The notes under the pieces: model-generated
The model's input: the letters and a program-made list of their open reading frames with translations, nothing else
Database searches by the model: none
What the model was told of the DNA's origin: nothing
Translations under genes and position numbers: made by a program
NCBI RefSeq assembly: GCF_002091635.1
Contig: NZ_BDAC01000008.1
Span: 1 to 64,000, forward strand
Reading direction: 5' to 3'
DNA length: 64,000 nucleotides
DNA from: Pseudomonas indica NBRC 103045
GTDB lineage: Bacteria > Pseudomonadota > Gammaproteobacteria > Pseudomonadales > Pseudomonadaceae
In this document: piece after piece, positions 43,574 to 55,818 of the stretch
Layout: each line of letters begins with the position of its first letter
Position numbering within the stretch: the first letter of the stretch is position 1

Positions 43574-43712
43574 TGCCGGCACGTCAGAAGTGGCTTTTCG
43601 CCTCTTCATCGTTGCCTTTCAAGGCAAGGCGACATGCCTCATGTCGCTGGCGACACCCTTTGGACGATACCCATAACCACCCGCGGGATGCGCAGCGAGA
43701 GGAAAGAATCGG

Positions 43713-45701
43713 ATGAGCATGGAACGTCTTGGCCAGCAGGTCGATGCCTACGTCGGCTGGAAGCGCGAGCTCATGCGGGAGATCACCCGCTACCGCAGTT
43801 GGTTGGCGAACAACCGGCTCAGTTCCGAAGCGGTGGAGGCCAAGCTCGAACGGGCCCTGCGCCTGCTGCGCACGGACCACATCACCCTGGCCTTCATCGG
43901 TGAGTTCTCCCGCGGCAAGACCGAGCTGATCAACAGCCTGTTCTTCTCCGGCTACGGCCAGCGCATGCTGCCGTCGCAGGCCGGGCGCACCACCATGTGC
44001 CCCACCGAACTCCTGTTCGACCCGCGCTCCGAGCGCTCCTATATCCGCCTGCTGCCGATCGAGACGCGCGTCTCCGACGCCAGCATGGCGCAGTTCAAGC
44101 GCATTCCCCGGCATTGGGTGAACATCCCGCTCGACCCCAGCGACCCGGACAACATGGTCCAGGCCTTCGCCCAGGTCGCCAAGACCAAGCCAATGGCGGT
44201 GGAGCAGGCGATCCAGCTCGGCTTCCATCCGGACATGCTGGAGAGCGCCGGCAAACCGGGCCAGGTACTGGTACCGGCCTGGCGCCATGCCATCGTCAAC
44301 TTCGACCACCCGCTGCTGCGCCAAGGCTTGCGCATTCTCGACACCCCCGGCCTGAACGCCCTGGGCAGCGAGCCCGAGCTGACCCTGTCGATGCTGCCCG
44401 CCGCCCAGGCGATCATCTTCCTGCTGGCTGCCGACACCGGCGTCACGGCCAGCGACATGGCGATCTGGCAACAACACATTCGCCAGCTCGACGAGGATAC
44501 CCAGACCAGCCTGTTCGCCGTCCTGAACAAGATCGACGTGCTCTGGGACGACCTGGCCGGCGAAGCCTTCGTGCAGAACGCCATCCAGCAGGTCCAGGCC
44601 ACCACCGCCCAGCAGCTCGGCATCGCCCCCGAGGATGTCCTGCCGCTGTCGGCCAAGCAGGCGCTGCTGGCCAAGGTCCGCCGCGATCCGGCGCTGCTCG
44701 AGCGCAGCCAGATGGCCACGCTCGAACATCTGCTCTGCGAACGCATCGTCGCGCAGAAGGAGCGGCTGCTCGAGGAACAGGTGGTCCGCCAGGTGCTCAA
44801 CCTGCTGCAGAACAGCCAGCACGTGCTCAACCTGCGCCTGGAGAAGGTCCGCGAGCAGCGCAACCTGCTCGACAACCAGCGCCAGGACAACGGCCAACTG
44901 CTGTTCGAACTGACCGCCCGGACCAAGGACGACCACAGCCTGCACCACAAGCGACTGCTCGGCCTGAAGACCAACCAGCGGCTGCTCAAGCGCCAGGGCG
45001 ACCTGCTGCGCGCCGCGGTACGCAGCGAGCGCCTGGAAAACCATCTGCGCAAGGTCCGGCGGAACCTGACCGGAAGCTGGACGACACTCGGCATCAACCA
45101 GGCGATCCTGCACTTCTTCCGCTCGGTGGAAGCCGACTTGCACACCCTCGAACACGAGGCCGAGATGGCCAACAAGATGGTCGCCGCCATCTACCGCCGG
45201 CACAACGAGGAGAACCCGCTGCACGGCATCGACGCTCCGCAGTTCGATGTGCGGCGCTACCTGCGCGAACTCAAGCACCTGCAAGCCAAGGCCGACCAGT
45301 TCCGCCTGCACGTGAAGACCCTGCTCACCGAGCAGCGCACCCTGACCCGCCGTTTCTTCGCCACCCTGGTGCAGGAAGTCATGGGCCTGCACCAACGCCT
45401 GCGCCTGGCTGCCGGACAGTGGGCCAACGATGCACTGATGCCGCTGATGCAGCACACCCTGGAGCACAAGCAACTGCTCGAGGCCCACATGCTGCAGCTC
45501 AAGTCCCTGGCCCAGGACACCCAGCAGGCGCAAAAGCGCAGCCAACTGCTGGCTCGCTACGCCAGCGACCTGGAACAGCAGCTGACCCAGGCCAACGAAA
45601 TGCTGCGTGTCCTGCGCCGACCGGCGCCGATCCAGCGCCAAGGCAAGGTGGTCAGCCTGCATCCGGCCGCCTGGCAGGCAACCGCCGTCGACCAGGTCTG
45701 A
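43713..45701 (+). CDS. Dynamin-like large GTPase
   Basis: The 662-residue protein has an N-terminal dynamin-type GTPase domain. P-loop GEFSRGKTELINSL is near residues 63-76, switch I T in AGRTTMCPTELL, G3 LDTPGLNALGS near 210, and G4 VLNKIDVLWDD near 270. After about residue 340 the protein is a long helical bundle with heptad patterning (LLEEQVVRQVLNLLQNSQHV, LRLEKVREQRNLLDNQRQD) to the C-terminus, the expected stalk. No transmembrane paddle is evident. Bacterial dynamin-like proteins remodel or protect membranes, some in phage defence or cytokinesis. It has its own promoter and a terminator, so is monocistronic between yggU and metX. Its specific role is unknown. Confidence 0.88.
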   Translation: MSMERLGQQVDAYVGWKRELMREITRYRSWLANNRLSSEAVEAKLERALRLLRTDHITLAFIGEFSRGKTELINSLFFSGYGQRMLPSQAGRTTMCPTELLFDPRSERSYIRLLPIETRVSDASMAQFKRIPRHWVNIPLDPSDPDNMVQAFAQVAKTKPMAVEQAIQLGFHPDMLESAGKPGQVLVPAWRHAIVNFDHPLLRQGLRILDTPGLNALGSEPELTLSMLPAAQAIIFLLAADTGVTASDMAIWQQHIRQLDEDTQTSLFAVLNKIDVLWDDLAGEAFVQNAIQQVQATTAQQLGIAPEDVLPLSAKQALLAKVRRDPALLERSQMATLEHLLCERIVAQKERLLEEQVVRQVLNLLQNSQHVLNLRLEKVREQRNLLDNQRQDNGQLLFELTARTKDDHSLHHKRLLGLKTNQRLLKRQGDLLRAAVRSERLENHLRKVRRNLTGSWTTLGINQAILHFFRSVEADLHTLEHEAEMANKMVAAIYRRHNEENPLHGIDAPQFDVRRYLRELKHLQAKADQFRLHVKTLLTEQRTLTRRFFATLVQEVMGLHQRLRLAAGQWANDALMPLMQHTLEHKQLLEAHMLQLKSLAQDTQQAQKRSQLLARYASDLEQQLTQANEMLRVLRRPAPIQRQGKVVSLHPAAWQATAVDQV

Positions 45702-45704
45702 TAC

Positions 45705-45733
45705 GGCGGTTCCGCACCCGTTGCGGAACCGCC
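45705..45733 (+). terminator. Terminator hairpin after the dynamin-like gene
   Basis: GGCGGTTCCGCA and TGCGGAACCGCC form a perfect 12-bp stem around CCCGT, three bases after the stop. The downstream sequence CCGTCTTCATCTT is only moderately T-rich, so termination strength is uncertain. Confidence 0.65.
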
Positions 45734-45839
45734 CCGTCTTCATCTTCCAGCGCGTCGGACAACCCGCTTCGATTGAGGGTGAATTGCCGCGCGCTTCCCA
45801 TTAGACTTTGGCGCCTCCTTTCAGCGAGAGCAGGGTTCG

Positions 45840-46979
45840 ATGCCCACGTCTTTTCCAGAAGATTCCGTCGGACTGGTCACTCCACAGTCGATCCGTTTCA
45901 GCGAGCCGCTGGCGCTGGCCTGCGGGCGCAGCCTGGCCGAGTACGAACTGGTCTACGAAACCTACGGTGAACTCAACGCCGCACGCAGCAACGCGGTGCT
46001 AATCTGCCACGCCCTGTCCGGCCATCACCATGCCGCCGGCTACCACAGCCCCGACGACCGCAAGCCGGGCTGGTGGGATAGCTGCATCGGGCCGGACAAG
46101 CCCATCGACACGCGCAAATTCTTCGTCGTCAGCCTGAACAACCTGGGCGGCTGCAACGGCTCTACCGGCCCGTCCAGCACCAACCCCGCCACCGGCAAGT
46201 CCTATGGCGCCGACTTCCCGGTCGTCACCGTGGAAGACTGGGTGCACAGCCAGGCTCGCCTGGCCGATGCCCTCGGCATCCAGCAATGGGCGGCGGTGGT
46301 CGGTGGCAGCCTCGGAGGCATGCAGGCGCTGCAGTGGACCATCAGCTACCCGGAGCGCGTCCGGCACTGCCTGGCCATTGCCTCGGCGCCCAAGCTATCG
46401 GCACAGAACATCGCCTTCAACGAAGTGGCGCGGCAGGCAATCCTGTCCGATCCGGAGTTCCACGGCGGCCATTTCCAGGAGAAAGGCGTGATTCCCAAGC
46501 GCGGCCTGATGCTGGCGCGCATGGTCGGGCACATCACTTACCTGTCCGACGACGCCATGGGCGAGAAATTCGGCCGCGGGCTGAAGAGCGACAAGCTCAA
46601 CTACGACTTCCACAGCGTGGAATTCCAGGTGGAAAGCTACCTACGCTACCAAGGTGAGGAGTTTTCCGGGCGTTTCGACGCCAATACCTACCTGCTGATG
46701 ACCAAGGCCCTCGACTACTTCGACCCGGCCGCCGCCCATGACGGCGACCTGGCCAAAACGCTGAGCGCGGCCAAGGCCGACTTCTGTGTGATGTCCTTTA
46801 CCACCGACTGGCGCTTCTCGCCGCAGCGCTCGCGGGAAATCGTCGACGCCCTGCTCGCCGCGCGGAAAAACGTCTGCTACCTGGAAATCGACGCCCCGCA
46901 GGGCCACGACGCCTTCCTCATGCCGATCCCGCGCTACCTGCAGGCGTTCGGCAGCTACATGAACCGGATTCTGGTGTAA
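45840..46979 (+). CDS. metX: Homoserine O-succinyltransferase (MetX family)
   Basis: The 379-residue alpha/beta-hydrolase-fold acyltransferase activates homoserine for methionine synthesis. The nucleophile elbow is [14 protein letters not shown] (Ser near 160); the Asp is in [10 protein letters not shown] and the His in PQGHDAFLM, completing the triad. The N-terminal [14 protein letters not shown] is also typical. In Pseudomonas MetX uses succinyl-CoA although it is homologous to acetyltransferases. metW follows after 4 bases, the conserved metXW pair. PAO1 PA0390. Confidence 0.96.
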   Translation: MPTSFPEDSVGLVTPQSIRFSEPLALACGRSLAEYELVYETYGELNAARSNAVLICHALSGHHHAAGYHSPDDRKPGWWDSCIGPDKPIDTRKFFVVSLNNLGGCNGSTGPSSTNPATGKSYGADFPVVTVEDWVHSQARLADALGIQQWAAVVGGSLGGMQALQWTISYPERVRHCLAIASAPKLSAQNIAFNEVARQAILSDPEFHGGHFQEKGVIPKRGLMLARMVGHITYLSDDAMGEKFGRGLKSDKLNYDFHSVEFQVESYLRYQGEEFSGRFDANTYLLMTKALDYFDPAAAHDGDLAKTLSAAKADFCVMSFTTDWRFSPQRSREIVDALLAARKNVCYLEIDAPQGHDAFLMPIPRYLQAFGSYMNRILV

Positions 46980-46983
46980 CCCT

Positions 46984-47604
46984 ATGCGAGCCGACCTGGA
47001 CATCATCCAAGACTGGATTCCCACCGGCAGCCGGGTGCTCGACCTCGGCTGCGGCAAGGGCGAACTGCTGGCCTGGCTGCGCGACCACAAGCAGGTCAGC
47101 GGCTACGGCCTGGAGATCGACGCGGACAACATCGCCGAATGCATCGCCAAGGGCGTGAACGTCATCGAACAGAACCTGGACGAAGGCCTGGGCAACTTCG
47201 CCGACAACAGCTTCGATGTGGTGGTGATGACCCAGTCGCTGCAAGCCCTGCGCTACCCGGACAAGGTACTGGCGGAAATGCTTCGCGTCGGTCGCCAGTG
47301 CATCATCACCTTCCCCAACTTCGGTCACTGGCGCTGCCGCTGGTACCTGGCGAGCAAGGGCCGGATGCCGGTATCCGAATTCCTGCCGTATACCTGGTAC
47401 AACACGCCCAACATCCACTTCTGCACCTTCGAGGATTTCGAGCGGCTGTGCCGGGAAATGCGCGTCAAGGTACTCGACCACCTCGCGGTGGACCGCGAGC
47501 ACCGGCATAACTGGGCCAGCCGGCTATGGCCTAATCTATTAGGTGAGATCGGCATCTACCGCGTCAGCGGTCCCGCCGCGTCGGATCTGCAGATTGCCGT
47601 CTGA
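46984..47604 (+). CDS. metW: Methionine biosynthesis protein MetW
   Basis: The 206-residue methyltransferase-fold protein has SAM-binding motif I SRVLDLGCGKGELLAWL near residues 18-34 and the MetW-typical ITFPNFGHWRCRWYL block. MetW is required with MetX for homoserine acylation in several proteobacteria; recent work describes it as a MetX partner rather than a methyltransferase. The 4-base spacing from metX supports stoichiometric synthesis. PAO1 PA0389. Confidence 0.95.
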   Translation: MRADLDIIQDWIPTGSRVLDLGCGKGELLAWLRDHKQVSGYGLEIDADNIAECIAKGVNVIEQNLDEGLGNFADNSFDVVVMTQSLQALRYPDKVLAEMLRVGRQCIITFPNFGHWRCRWYLASKGRMPVSEFLPYTWYNTPNIHFCTFEDFERLCREMRVKVLDHLAVDREHRHNWASRLWPNLLGEIGIYRVSGPAASDLQIAV

Positions 47605-47632
47605 GCCGCCTGCCGCCTCAAGGAGAATCCCC

Positions 47633-48052
47633 ATGCGTCGCATCGCCCTCTTCCTCCTCACCCTCTGCCTCGCTGTGCCGGCCTTTGCCGAGCGCAAGCA
47701 GAGCTTCGGTGATCTGGATGTCCACTACAGCGCCTTCAACTCCAGCTTCCTCCAGCCCGACATCGCCGCAGCCGCCGGCCTGACCCGCAGCAAGAGCCAG
47801 GGCGTGCTCAACGTCGCTGTGCTCAAGGCCGGCAAGGCCAGCGCCGCTCAGGTCAGCGGCCAGGTGAAGAACTTGCTCGGACAGGTCACGCCACTGAGCT
47901 TCAAGCAAGTCACCGAAGGCGAGGCCATCTACTACCTCGCCCAATTCCCGCTCGGCTCCCGCGAAATGCTCAGCTTCACGCTCAACGTGCAGAGCGCCGG
48001 CGGGCAGCCGTATACGTTCAGTTTCGACCAGGAAGTGTTTCCAGACGAATGA
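47633..48052 (+). CDS. DUF4426 periplasmic protein
   Basis: The 139-residue protein has a signal peptide ([17 protein letters not shown]) and a predicted immunoglobulin-like beta-sandwich: [33 protein letters not shown] and a C-terminal [12 protein letters not shown]. The family is placed between metW and rdgB in many Pseudomonas; function unknown. An AAGGAGA precedes the ATG at 47633. The stop overlaps the rdgB start by four bases. Confidence 0.88.
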   Translation: MRRIALFLLTLCLAVPAFAERKQSFGDLDVHYSAFNSSFLQPDIAAAAGLTRSKSQGVLNVAVLKAGKASAAQVSGQVKNLLGQVTPLSFKQVTEGEAIYYLAQFPLGSREMLSFTLNVQSAGGQPYTFSFDQEVFPDE

Positions 48053-48642
48053 TGCCCTTCAAGGAACTGGTGCTGGCCAGCCATAACGCCGGCAAACTCA
48101 AGGAGCTGCAGGCCATGCTCGGCGACGCCGTGCGGGTGCGCTCCGTTGGTGAATTCAGCGACGTGGAGCCGGAAGAAACCGGCCTTTCCTTCGTCGAGAA
48201 CGCCATCCTCAAGGCCCGTCACGCGGCCAGGATCTCCGGCCTGCCGGCGCTGGCCGACGATTCCGGCCTGGCGGTGGACGCCCTTGGCGGTGCGCCGGGC
48301 ATCTACTCGGCACGCTATGCCGATGGTGCCGGCGATGCGGCGAACAACGCCAAGCTGCTGGAAGCGCTGAGAGACGTCCCGGATGCCGAACGCGGCGCCC
48401 AGTTCGTCTGCGCCCTGGCGCTGCTCCGGCACGCCGAGGACCCGTTGCCGATCCTGTGCGAAGGTCTCTGGCACGGCTCCATCCTGCACGAAGCGCGCGG
48501 CAGCAACGGCTTCGGCTACGACCCGCTGTTCTGGGTCCCCGAACGCGATTGCTCCAGCGCCGAGCTGGATTCCAGCACAAAGAACCAGCTGAGCCACCGC
48601 GCCCGCGCCATGGCACAGTTACGCCAGCGGTTGGGGTTATGA
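48049..48642 (+). CDS. rdgB: dITP/XTP pyrophosphatase
   Basis: The 197-residue Ham1-family enzyme hydrolyses non-canonical purine triphosphates (dITP, XTP) to keep them out of DNA and RNA. Signatures are [18 protein letters not shown] at the N-terminus, [41 protein letters not shown] (metal and base binding) and [14 protein letters not shown]. It overlaps both neighbours (ATGATG with DUF4426 and ATGA with hemW). Confidence 0.97.
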   Translation: MMPFKELVLASHNAGKLKELQAMLGDAVRVRSVGEFSDVEPEETGLSFVENAILKARHAARISGLPALADDSGLAVDALGGAPGIYSARYADGAGDAANNAKLLEALRDVPDAERGAQFVCALALLRHAEDPLPILCEGLWHGSILHEARGSNGFGYDPLFWVPERDCSSAELDSSTKNQLSHRARAMAQLRQRLGL

Positions 48643-49853
48643 CCCCAGCGGCAAACGGCAAGCCCCAAGCCGCGGGGGAGAGCGACTCCGAGCGCTTGCA
48701 GCTTTCGGCTTGCCGCTTTGCGCTACCCCCTCTGGCGTTGTACGTGCATATCCCCTGGTGCGTGCGTAAGTGCCCTTATTGCGACTTCAACTCCCATGCC
48801 GCCGGCCCCGAGTTGCCGGAAGAGGCCTATGTCGACGCCTTGCTCGCCGATCTCGATGCCGATCTGTCGCAGGTTCACGACCGTCGGCTGACCTCGATCT
48901 TCTTCGGCGGCGGCACGCCCAGCCTGTTTTCCGCGAAGGCGCTGGGCCGATTGCTGGAAGGCGTCGAGCGGCGGGTGGCCTTCGAGGACGATATCGAGAT
49001 CACCCTGGAAGCCAACCCGGGCACCTTCGAGCAGGCCAAGTTCCGCGATTACCGGGCACTGGGTATCAACCGGTTGTCCATCGGCATCCAGAGCTTTCAG
49101 GAAGACAAGCTGAAAGCGCTGGGCCGCATCCATGACGGCGGCGAAGCGATCCGCGCGGCGGACATGGCGCGCCAGGCCGGCTTCGATAACTTCAACCTGG
49201 ACCTCATGCACGGCCTGCCCGGCCAGAGCCTCGACGAAGCCCTGGCCGACCTGCGCCAAGCCATCGCCCTAGCGCCCACCCACCTGTCCTGGTACCAGCT
49301 CACCCTGGAGCCGAACACCCTGTTCTGGAGCCAACCGCCCCAATTACCCGAGGACGACATCCTCTGGGACATCCAGGAAGCCGGACAGGCCCTGCTGGCC
49401 GCCGAGGGCTACGCCCAGTACGAAGTCTCCGCCTACGCCCGGGACGGCCGGCGCGCCCGGCACAACCTGAACTACTGGACCTTCGGCGACTTCCTCGGCA
49501 TCGGCGCCGGTGCCCACGCCAAGCTGAGCGATCCGCACGGCCGCATCCTGCGCACCTGGAAAACCCGCTTGCCGAAGGACTACCTCAACCCGGAGAAACC
49601 GTTCCAGGCAGGCGAACGCCTGCTCGAACGCGACGAATTGCCGTTCGAATTCCTGATGAACGTCCTGCGCCTCACCGAGGGTGTTCCCGCGGCGCTCTTC
49701 ACCCAGCGCACCGGGCTGCCCCTGGCCGAACTGGACAAGGCCCGCCATGAAGCCGAAACCCGTGGCCTGCTCCAGACCGACCCGCAGCGGCTGACCGCCA
49801 CCCGCGAAGGTCAACTGTTCCTCAACGATCTCCTTCAATTCTTCCTGCCCTGA
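48639..49853 (+). CDS. hemW: Radical SAM heme chaperone HemW
   Basis: The 404-residue radical SAM protein has the Fe-S binding CxxxCxxC in [17 protein letters not shown] near residues 35-51, the GGGTPS SAM-binding block and the C-terminal HemW domain. It delivers heme to respiratory cytochromes and is not a true coproporphyrinogen oxidase. The annotated ATG overlaps the rdgB stop (ATGA). The first 28 or so codons coincide with a dispersed palindromic repeat, so they are not ancestral; a TTG at 48696 is an alternative start that gives a shorter N-terminus. PAO1 PA0386. Confidence 0.93.
   Translation: MTPAANGKPQAAGESDSERLQLSACRFALPPLALYVHIPWCVRKCPYCDFNSHAAGPELPEEAYVDALLADLDADLSQVHDRRLTSIFFGGGTPSLFSAKALGRLLEGVERRVAFEDDIEITLEANPGTFEQAKFRDYRALGINRLSIGIQSFQEDKLKALGRIHDGGEAIRAADMARQAGFDNFNLDLMHGLPGQSLDEALADLRQAIALAPTHLSWYQLTLEPNTLFWSQPPQLPEDDILWDIQEAGQALLAAEGYAQYEVSAYARDGRRARHNLNYWTFGDFLGIGAGAHAKLSDPHGRILRTWKTRLPKDYLNPEKPFQAGERLLERDELPFEFLMNVLRLTEGVPAALFTQRTGLPLAELDKARHEAETRGLLQTDPQRLTATREGQLFLNDLLQFFLP
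48647..48724. repeat. REP-like repeat, copy D (inside the 5' end of hemW)
   Basis: CGGCAAGCCCCAAGC (48656-48670) and GCTTTCGGCTTGCCG (48701-48715) are inverted with two mismatches and are embedded in longer arms (AGCGGCAAAC..., ...CGCTTTGCGCT). The motif matches copies A-C. Here it lies in frame within hemW codons 3-29. Confidence 0.65.
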
Positions 49854-49870
49854 CCGCCTAAGGACGCCGC

Positions 49871-50194
49871 ATGGATCTGCTACTGGACCTGATCGCCACC
49901 CTGTCGCGCTGGAGCCGCGGCCATCTGCACGACATTTCCCTGGCCATCCTCGCCACCCTGATGGTGCTGTTCGGCCCCGGCCTGAACACCTGGATGCAGC
50001 AACGCATCGGCAGCCTCAACTTCATTTTCCGCACCCTGATCTTCGTGCTGTTCTGCGCGCTGGCCTACGGCATGCTGCTGATCTTCCTCACCCCCTGGCT
50101 AGCCAAGGGGCTGGGTTATTTCAATAACTACACCCTGGCGCCGGTCCTGCTACTAGTCTTCTTCCTGATCGGAGTGATCGCCGATCGCAGCTGA
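49871..50194 (+). CDS. DUF3392 inner-membrane protein
   Basis: The 107-residue protein has three hydrophobic helices (about 20-38 ISLAILATLMVLFGPGL, 52-72 IFRTLIFVLFCALAYGMLL, and 86-104 LAPVLLLVFFLIGVI). It matches the small DUF3392 family of gammaproteobacteria, of unknown function. It is 17 bases after hemW and likely co-transcribed. PAO1 PA0385-like. Confidence 0.85.
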   Translation: MDLLLDLIATLSRWSRGHLHDISLAILATLMVLFGPGLNTWMQQRIGSLNFIFRTLIFVLFCALAYGMLLIFLTPWLAKGLGYFNNYTLAPVLLLVFFLIGVIADRS

Positions 50195-50260
50195 CTCCCA
50201 TCCGGACCGCCAAGACCGGCACACACGGCTTCGGGTCAGCCCTCGCGGAGGACATACGCC

Positions 50261-50515
50261 ATGAAGCCGATCAAGCACCTGTACCTGTATTTCCACGATG
50301 GCCAGCGACTGGCCCTGCGCTTTCCCGGCACCGCCAGCGACCCGGTGGAAATCGCCCGCGGCCTGAGCCGGCAACTGGAGTCGCCGTTTCTCAGCATCGC
50401 GGTGGATGGCGACCTGATGCTGATTCCCCGGGAAAGCATCAAGTACCTGCAGATCAGCCCGGCGCCGCCCGTGTTGCCGGATGCGACCATTCTCGGCGCC
50501 CAACTGATCGTCTGA
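50261..50515 (+). CDS. Small conserved hypothetical protein
   Basis: The 84-residue cytoplasmic protein (KPIKHLYLYFHDGQRLALRF to AQLIV) has alternating hydrophobic strands and no recognisable motif or signal peptide. It resembles the small protein next in order in P. aeruginosa (PA0384, from memory). A suitable GGAGG lies about 10 bases upstream of the ATG. It is the last gene of the PA04xx-03xx block; dctB begins 77 bases later. Confidence 0.75.
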   Translation: MKPIKHLYLYFHDGQRLALRFPGTASDPVEIARGLSRQLESPFLSIAVDGDLMLIPRESIKYLQISPAPPVLPDATILGAQLIV

Positions 50516-50592
50516 CGACCCAGCCATGGACATCGGCGCCCGCGGCTGGCGCCGAACAGGCATAATGCGCCTGTCCATCGGGCCAGATTTCC

Positions 50593-52403
50593 ATGAGTAA
50601 AGTCTTATCCCATTCGCAGCGCCCGCGCTGGCGCAGCCTCGCCCTGCTGACCCTGTTGCTGGCGCCGCTGCTCTGGCCACTGCAGCACCTCGCCGAGCGC
50701 TACTACAGCGACGAGCTGATCCAGCAGAACAGCCAGACCCTGGACCTCTACGTCGCCAATCTGCTCGGCACCCTGCGCCGCTACGAAGTGCTGCCGCAGA
50801 TCCTCGGCGACCTCCCCGCCCTGCGCAGCGCCCTGCTCCAGCCCGACGACCCGGCCACACTGAATGCCGCGAATCGCCTGCTCAAGCGCGTGCGCGGCCA
50901 GACCGGTGCCGACGTCATCTACCTGATGGACAACCGCGGCAAGACCCTGGGCGCCTCCAACTGGGATCACGAAGACAGCTTCGTCGGCCGCAACTTCGCC
51001 TTCCGCCCCTATTTCCGCGAGGCCATCGCCGGTCGCCTCGGGCGCTTCTTCGGCCTCGGCACCACTTCCGGCAAGCGCGGCTACTACTTCGCGGCGGCGG
51101 TGCGCGACGGCGAGCAAGTGCTCGGTGCCCTGGTGGTCAAGGTCGACCTCGACCACACCGAAAACCTCTGGGGCCATACCCCCGAACAGTTGCGTGTGAC
51201 CGATGCCAACGGCGTGGTGATCCTCACCTCGCGCCCGGAATGGCGGTTCCGCGCCACCCGTCCGCTGGATGAGCGCGAGCGCAACGAAGTGGCCGCCAAC
51301 CAGCCCTATCCGACCCTGGCGCCCAAGGCGCTGGAACTGGACGACAAGGCCTGGCTGATCCAGAGCCGAGAGCTGGAGGAAACCGGCTGGACGGTCAGCA
51401 TCCTCGCCCCCACCAGCCTGATCGAGCGGCCGGTCCGCAACGTAGTCGCCATCGGCGGAGCAGCGCTGCTGGTGCTGGTCCTGCTGGTTGGCCTGCTGAT
51501 GCAACGCCGCCGCCACTATCTGGAGCGCATCGCACTCGACGCCCGTGCCCGTCGTGAGCTGGAAATCCGCGTTCTCGAGCGCACCCGCGATCTGGAAGCG
51601 CTGAACAGTCGCCTCAAGCAGGAGGTGCTGGAGCGCGAGCAGGCACAGCAGGAACTCGTACGCGCCCAGGACGAACTGGTCCAGGCCGGCAAGCTCTCCG
51701 CCTTGGGCACCATGTCGGCGAGCATCAGCCACGAACTCAACCAGCCGCTGGCGGCGATCCGCAGCTATGCCGAAAACGCCGGCGTGCTGCTCGATCACGG
51801 GCGCACCGACGACGCCCGCGGCAACCTGCGCCTGATCAGCGAGCTGACCGAGCGCATGGCCTCGATCATCGCCCACCTGCGCGCCTTTGCCCGCCGCGAC
51901 CGCCACGCCCCGGAAAGCATTGCCCTGCAACCGGCGCTGGAGGATGCCCTGGCGCTGCTGGCCAAGCGTCGGCGGGCCCTGGACGTCGAGCTGATCCGCG
52001 ACATCCCGGACGCCACGCTCTGGGTCCAGGCCGGCGAAACCCGTTTGCGCCAAGTACTCGGCAATCTGCTCGCCAACGCCCTCGACGCCCTCGCCGAAAA
52101 GGCCCCGCCACGGCGCATCTGGCTCAGCGTCGAGCAGAACGCCGACGGCATCGCCCTGCAACTGCGCGACAACGGTCCCGGCTTCTCTACCGAAGCCTTG
52201 CAACGCGCCCGCGAGCCCTTCTTCACCACCAAGACCAGCGCCCAGGGCCTTGGCCTCGGCCTGGCCATTTGCGATAGCCTGATGCGCGCCATCGGCGGCG
52301 AGCTGCTGCTCGACAACCACCCCGACGGCGGCGCCCTGCTGACCCTGCGCCTGCGTGCCGGCGTACCCGGCGTCAATCTCCAGCCCCCCGAGGATCTTTC
52401 TGC

Positions 52404-52407
<4 letters not shown>
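50593..52407 (+). CDS. dctB: C4-dicarboxylate sensor histidine kinase DctB
   Basis: The 604-residue inner-membrane kinase has TM1 near residues 15-32 and a periplasmic double-PAS (PDC) region of about 240 residues containing FAFRPYFREAIAG, a typical dCache ligand-pocket motif. TM2 is at about 285-302 (GGAALLVLVLLVGLLM), followed by a coiled coil, the H box SISHELNQPLAAIRSYAEN and an HATPase domain with NLLANALDALAEK and FFTTKTSAQGLGLGLAI. It senses succinate, fumarate or malate and phosphorylates DctD, whose gene overlaps by four bases. Confidence 0.95.
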
Positions 52408-53786
<1,379 letters not shown>

Positions 53787-53827
53787 CTGGCGGCTTTCCG
53801 CCATCACCTTCCGGCTATCCTCTTCCG

Positions 53828-55038
<1,211 letters not shown>

Positions 55039-55188
55039 GCCAGAGGGGGCCGGCCGCGCCAGCGGCCCGGCCACCCGCGCTGCCCCGGACGGTAGCGTGA
55101 CCGGCCGGCCAGTGTGCCGGGGACAGGGCGGGCTTCACCCGCCCCGTCTTACACCTGCTCAACCCCGCCCTTCGGGAGATGCTGCCCC

Positions 55189-55818
55189 ATGAGTACCCTG
55201 CTGCGTATCTGGGCGCGCTTCGAGGAAGGCTTCATTGCCTTTCTGCTGGCCGCCATGACGCTCGTGACTTTCGTCTACGTGGTGCTGAACAACCTCTACA
55301 CCCTGTTCTACGACATCGCCGACCTCTGGGAGGGCGGCAACGAATTCTTCTCGGCCATCGGCGACTTCATCCTCGACCTGGCCCAGAGCATGACCTGGAG
55401 CACTGCACTGACCAAGGCCCTGTTCGCCTGGCTGCTGTTCTTCGGCATCGCCTATGGTGTGCGCACCGCCGGCCATCTCGGCGTGGACATCCTGGTCAAA
55501 CTGACCCCGCGGCCCGTGCAGCGCGTGCTCGGTATCCTCGCCTGCCTGGCTTGCCTGATCTATGCAGCACTCATCACCGTTGGCAGCTACGACTGGGTGC
55601 GCGTCCTGTATACCGCCGGCATCGGCGCCGAGGACCTCGACCATTTCGGCATCAAGCAGTGGCACATCGGCCTGATCGTGCCCTTCGGCTTCACCATGGT
55701 GCTGCTACGCTTCGCCGAAATCTTCGTCCGCATCCTGCAGAACCGCCAGACTGGCCTTGGCCTGGCCGATGAGGCCCACGACGTGCTCAAACTGACCGAA
55801 CACGAGGAGCAGAAGTAA
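55189..55818 (+). CDS. dctQ: C4-dicarboxylate TRAP transporter small permease DctQ
   Basis: The 209-residue four-helix inner-membrane subunit has FIAFLLAAMTLVTFVYVVLNN, ALFAWLLFFGIAYGVRTAGHLGVD (with the typical R-x-x-x-H-L-x-V-D), VLGILACLACLIYAALITVG and IGLIVPFGFTMVLL. It scaffolds the large subunit DctM. Start at 55189 with GGGAG upstream. The 150-base spacer after dctP is GC-rich with inverted runs (GGCCGGCCGCGCC), possibly limiting dctQM relative to dctP. It overlaps dctM by one base (TAATG). Confidence 0.95.
   Translation: MSTLLRIWARFEEGFIAFLLAAMTLVTFVYVVLNNLYTLFYDIADLWEGGNEFFSAIGDFILDLAQSMTWSTALTKALFAWLLFFGIAYGVRTAGHLGVDILVKLTPRPVQRVLGILACLACLIYAALITVGSYDWVRVLYTAGIGAEDLDHFGIKQWHIGLIVPFGFTMVLLRFAEIFVRILQNRQTGLGLADEAHDVLKLTEHEEQK

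Noticed and set aside
45773-45807. TTGAGG / TAGACT as a metX promoter
   Set aside because: The spacing is 23 bases, too long for sigma70; no better pair was found, so no promoter is listed.
43997-45970. 657-codon Pro/Ala/Arg-rich frame overlapping the dynamin-like gene
   Set aside because: An out-of-frame shadow; the overlapping frame encodes intact GTPase motifs.
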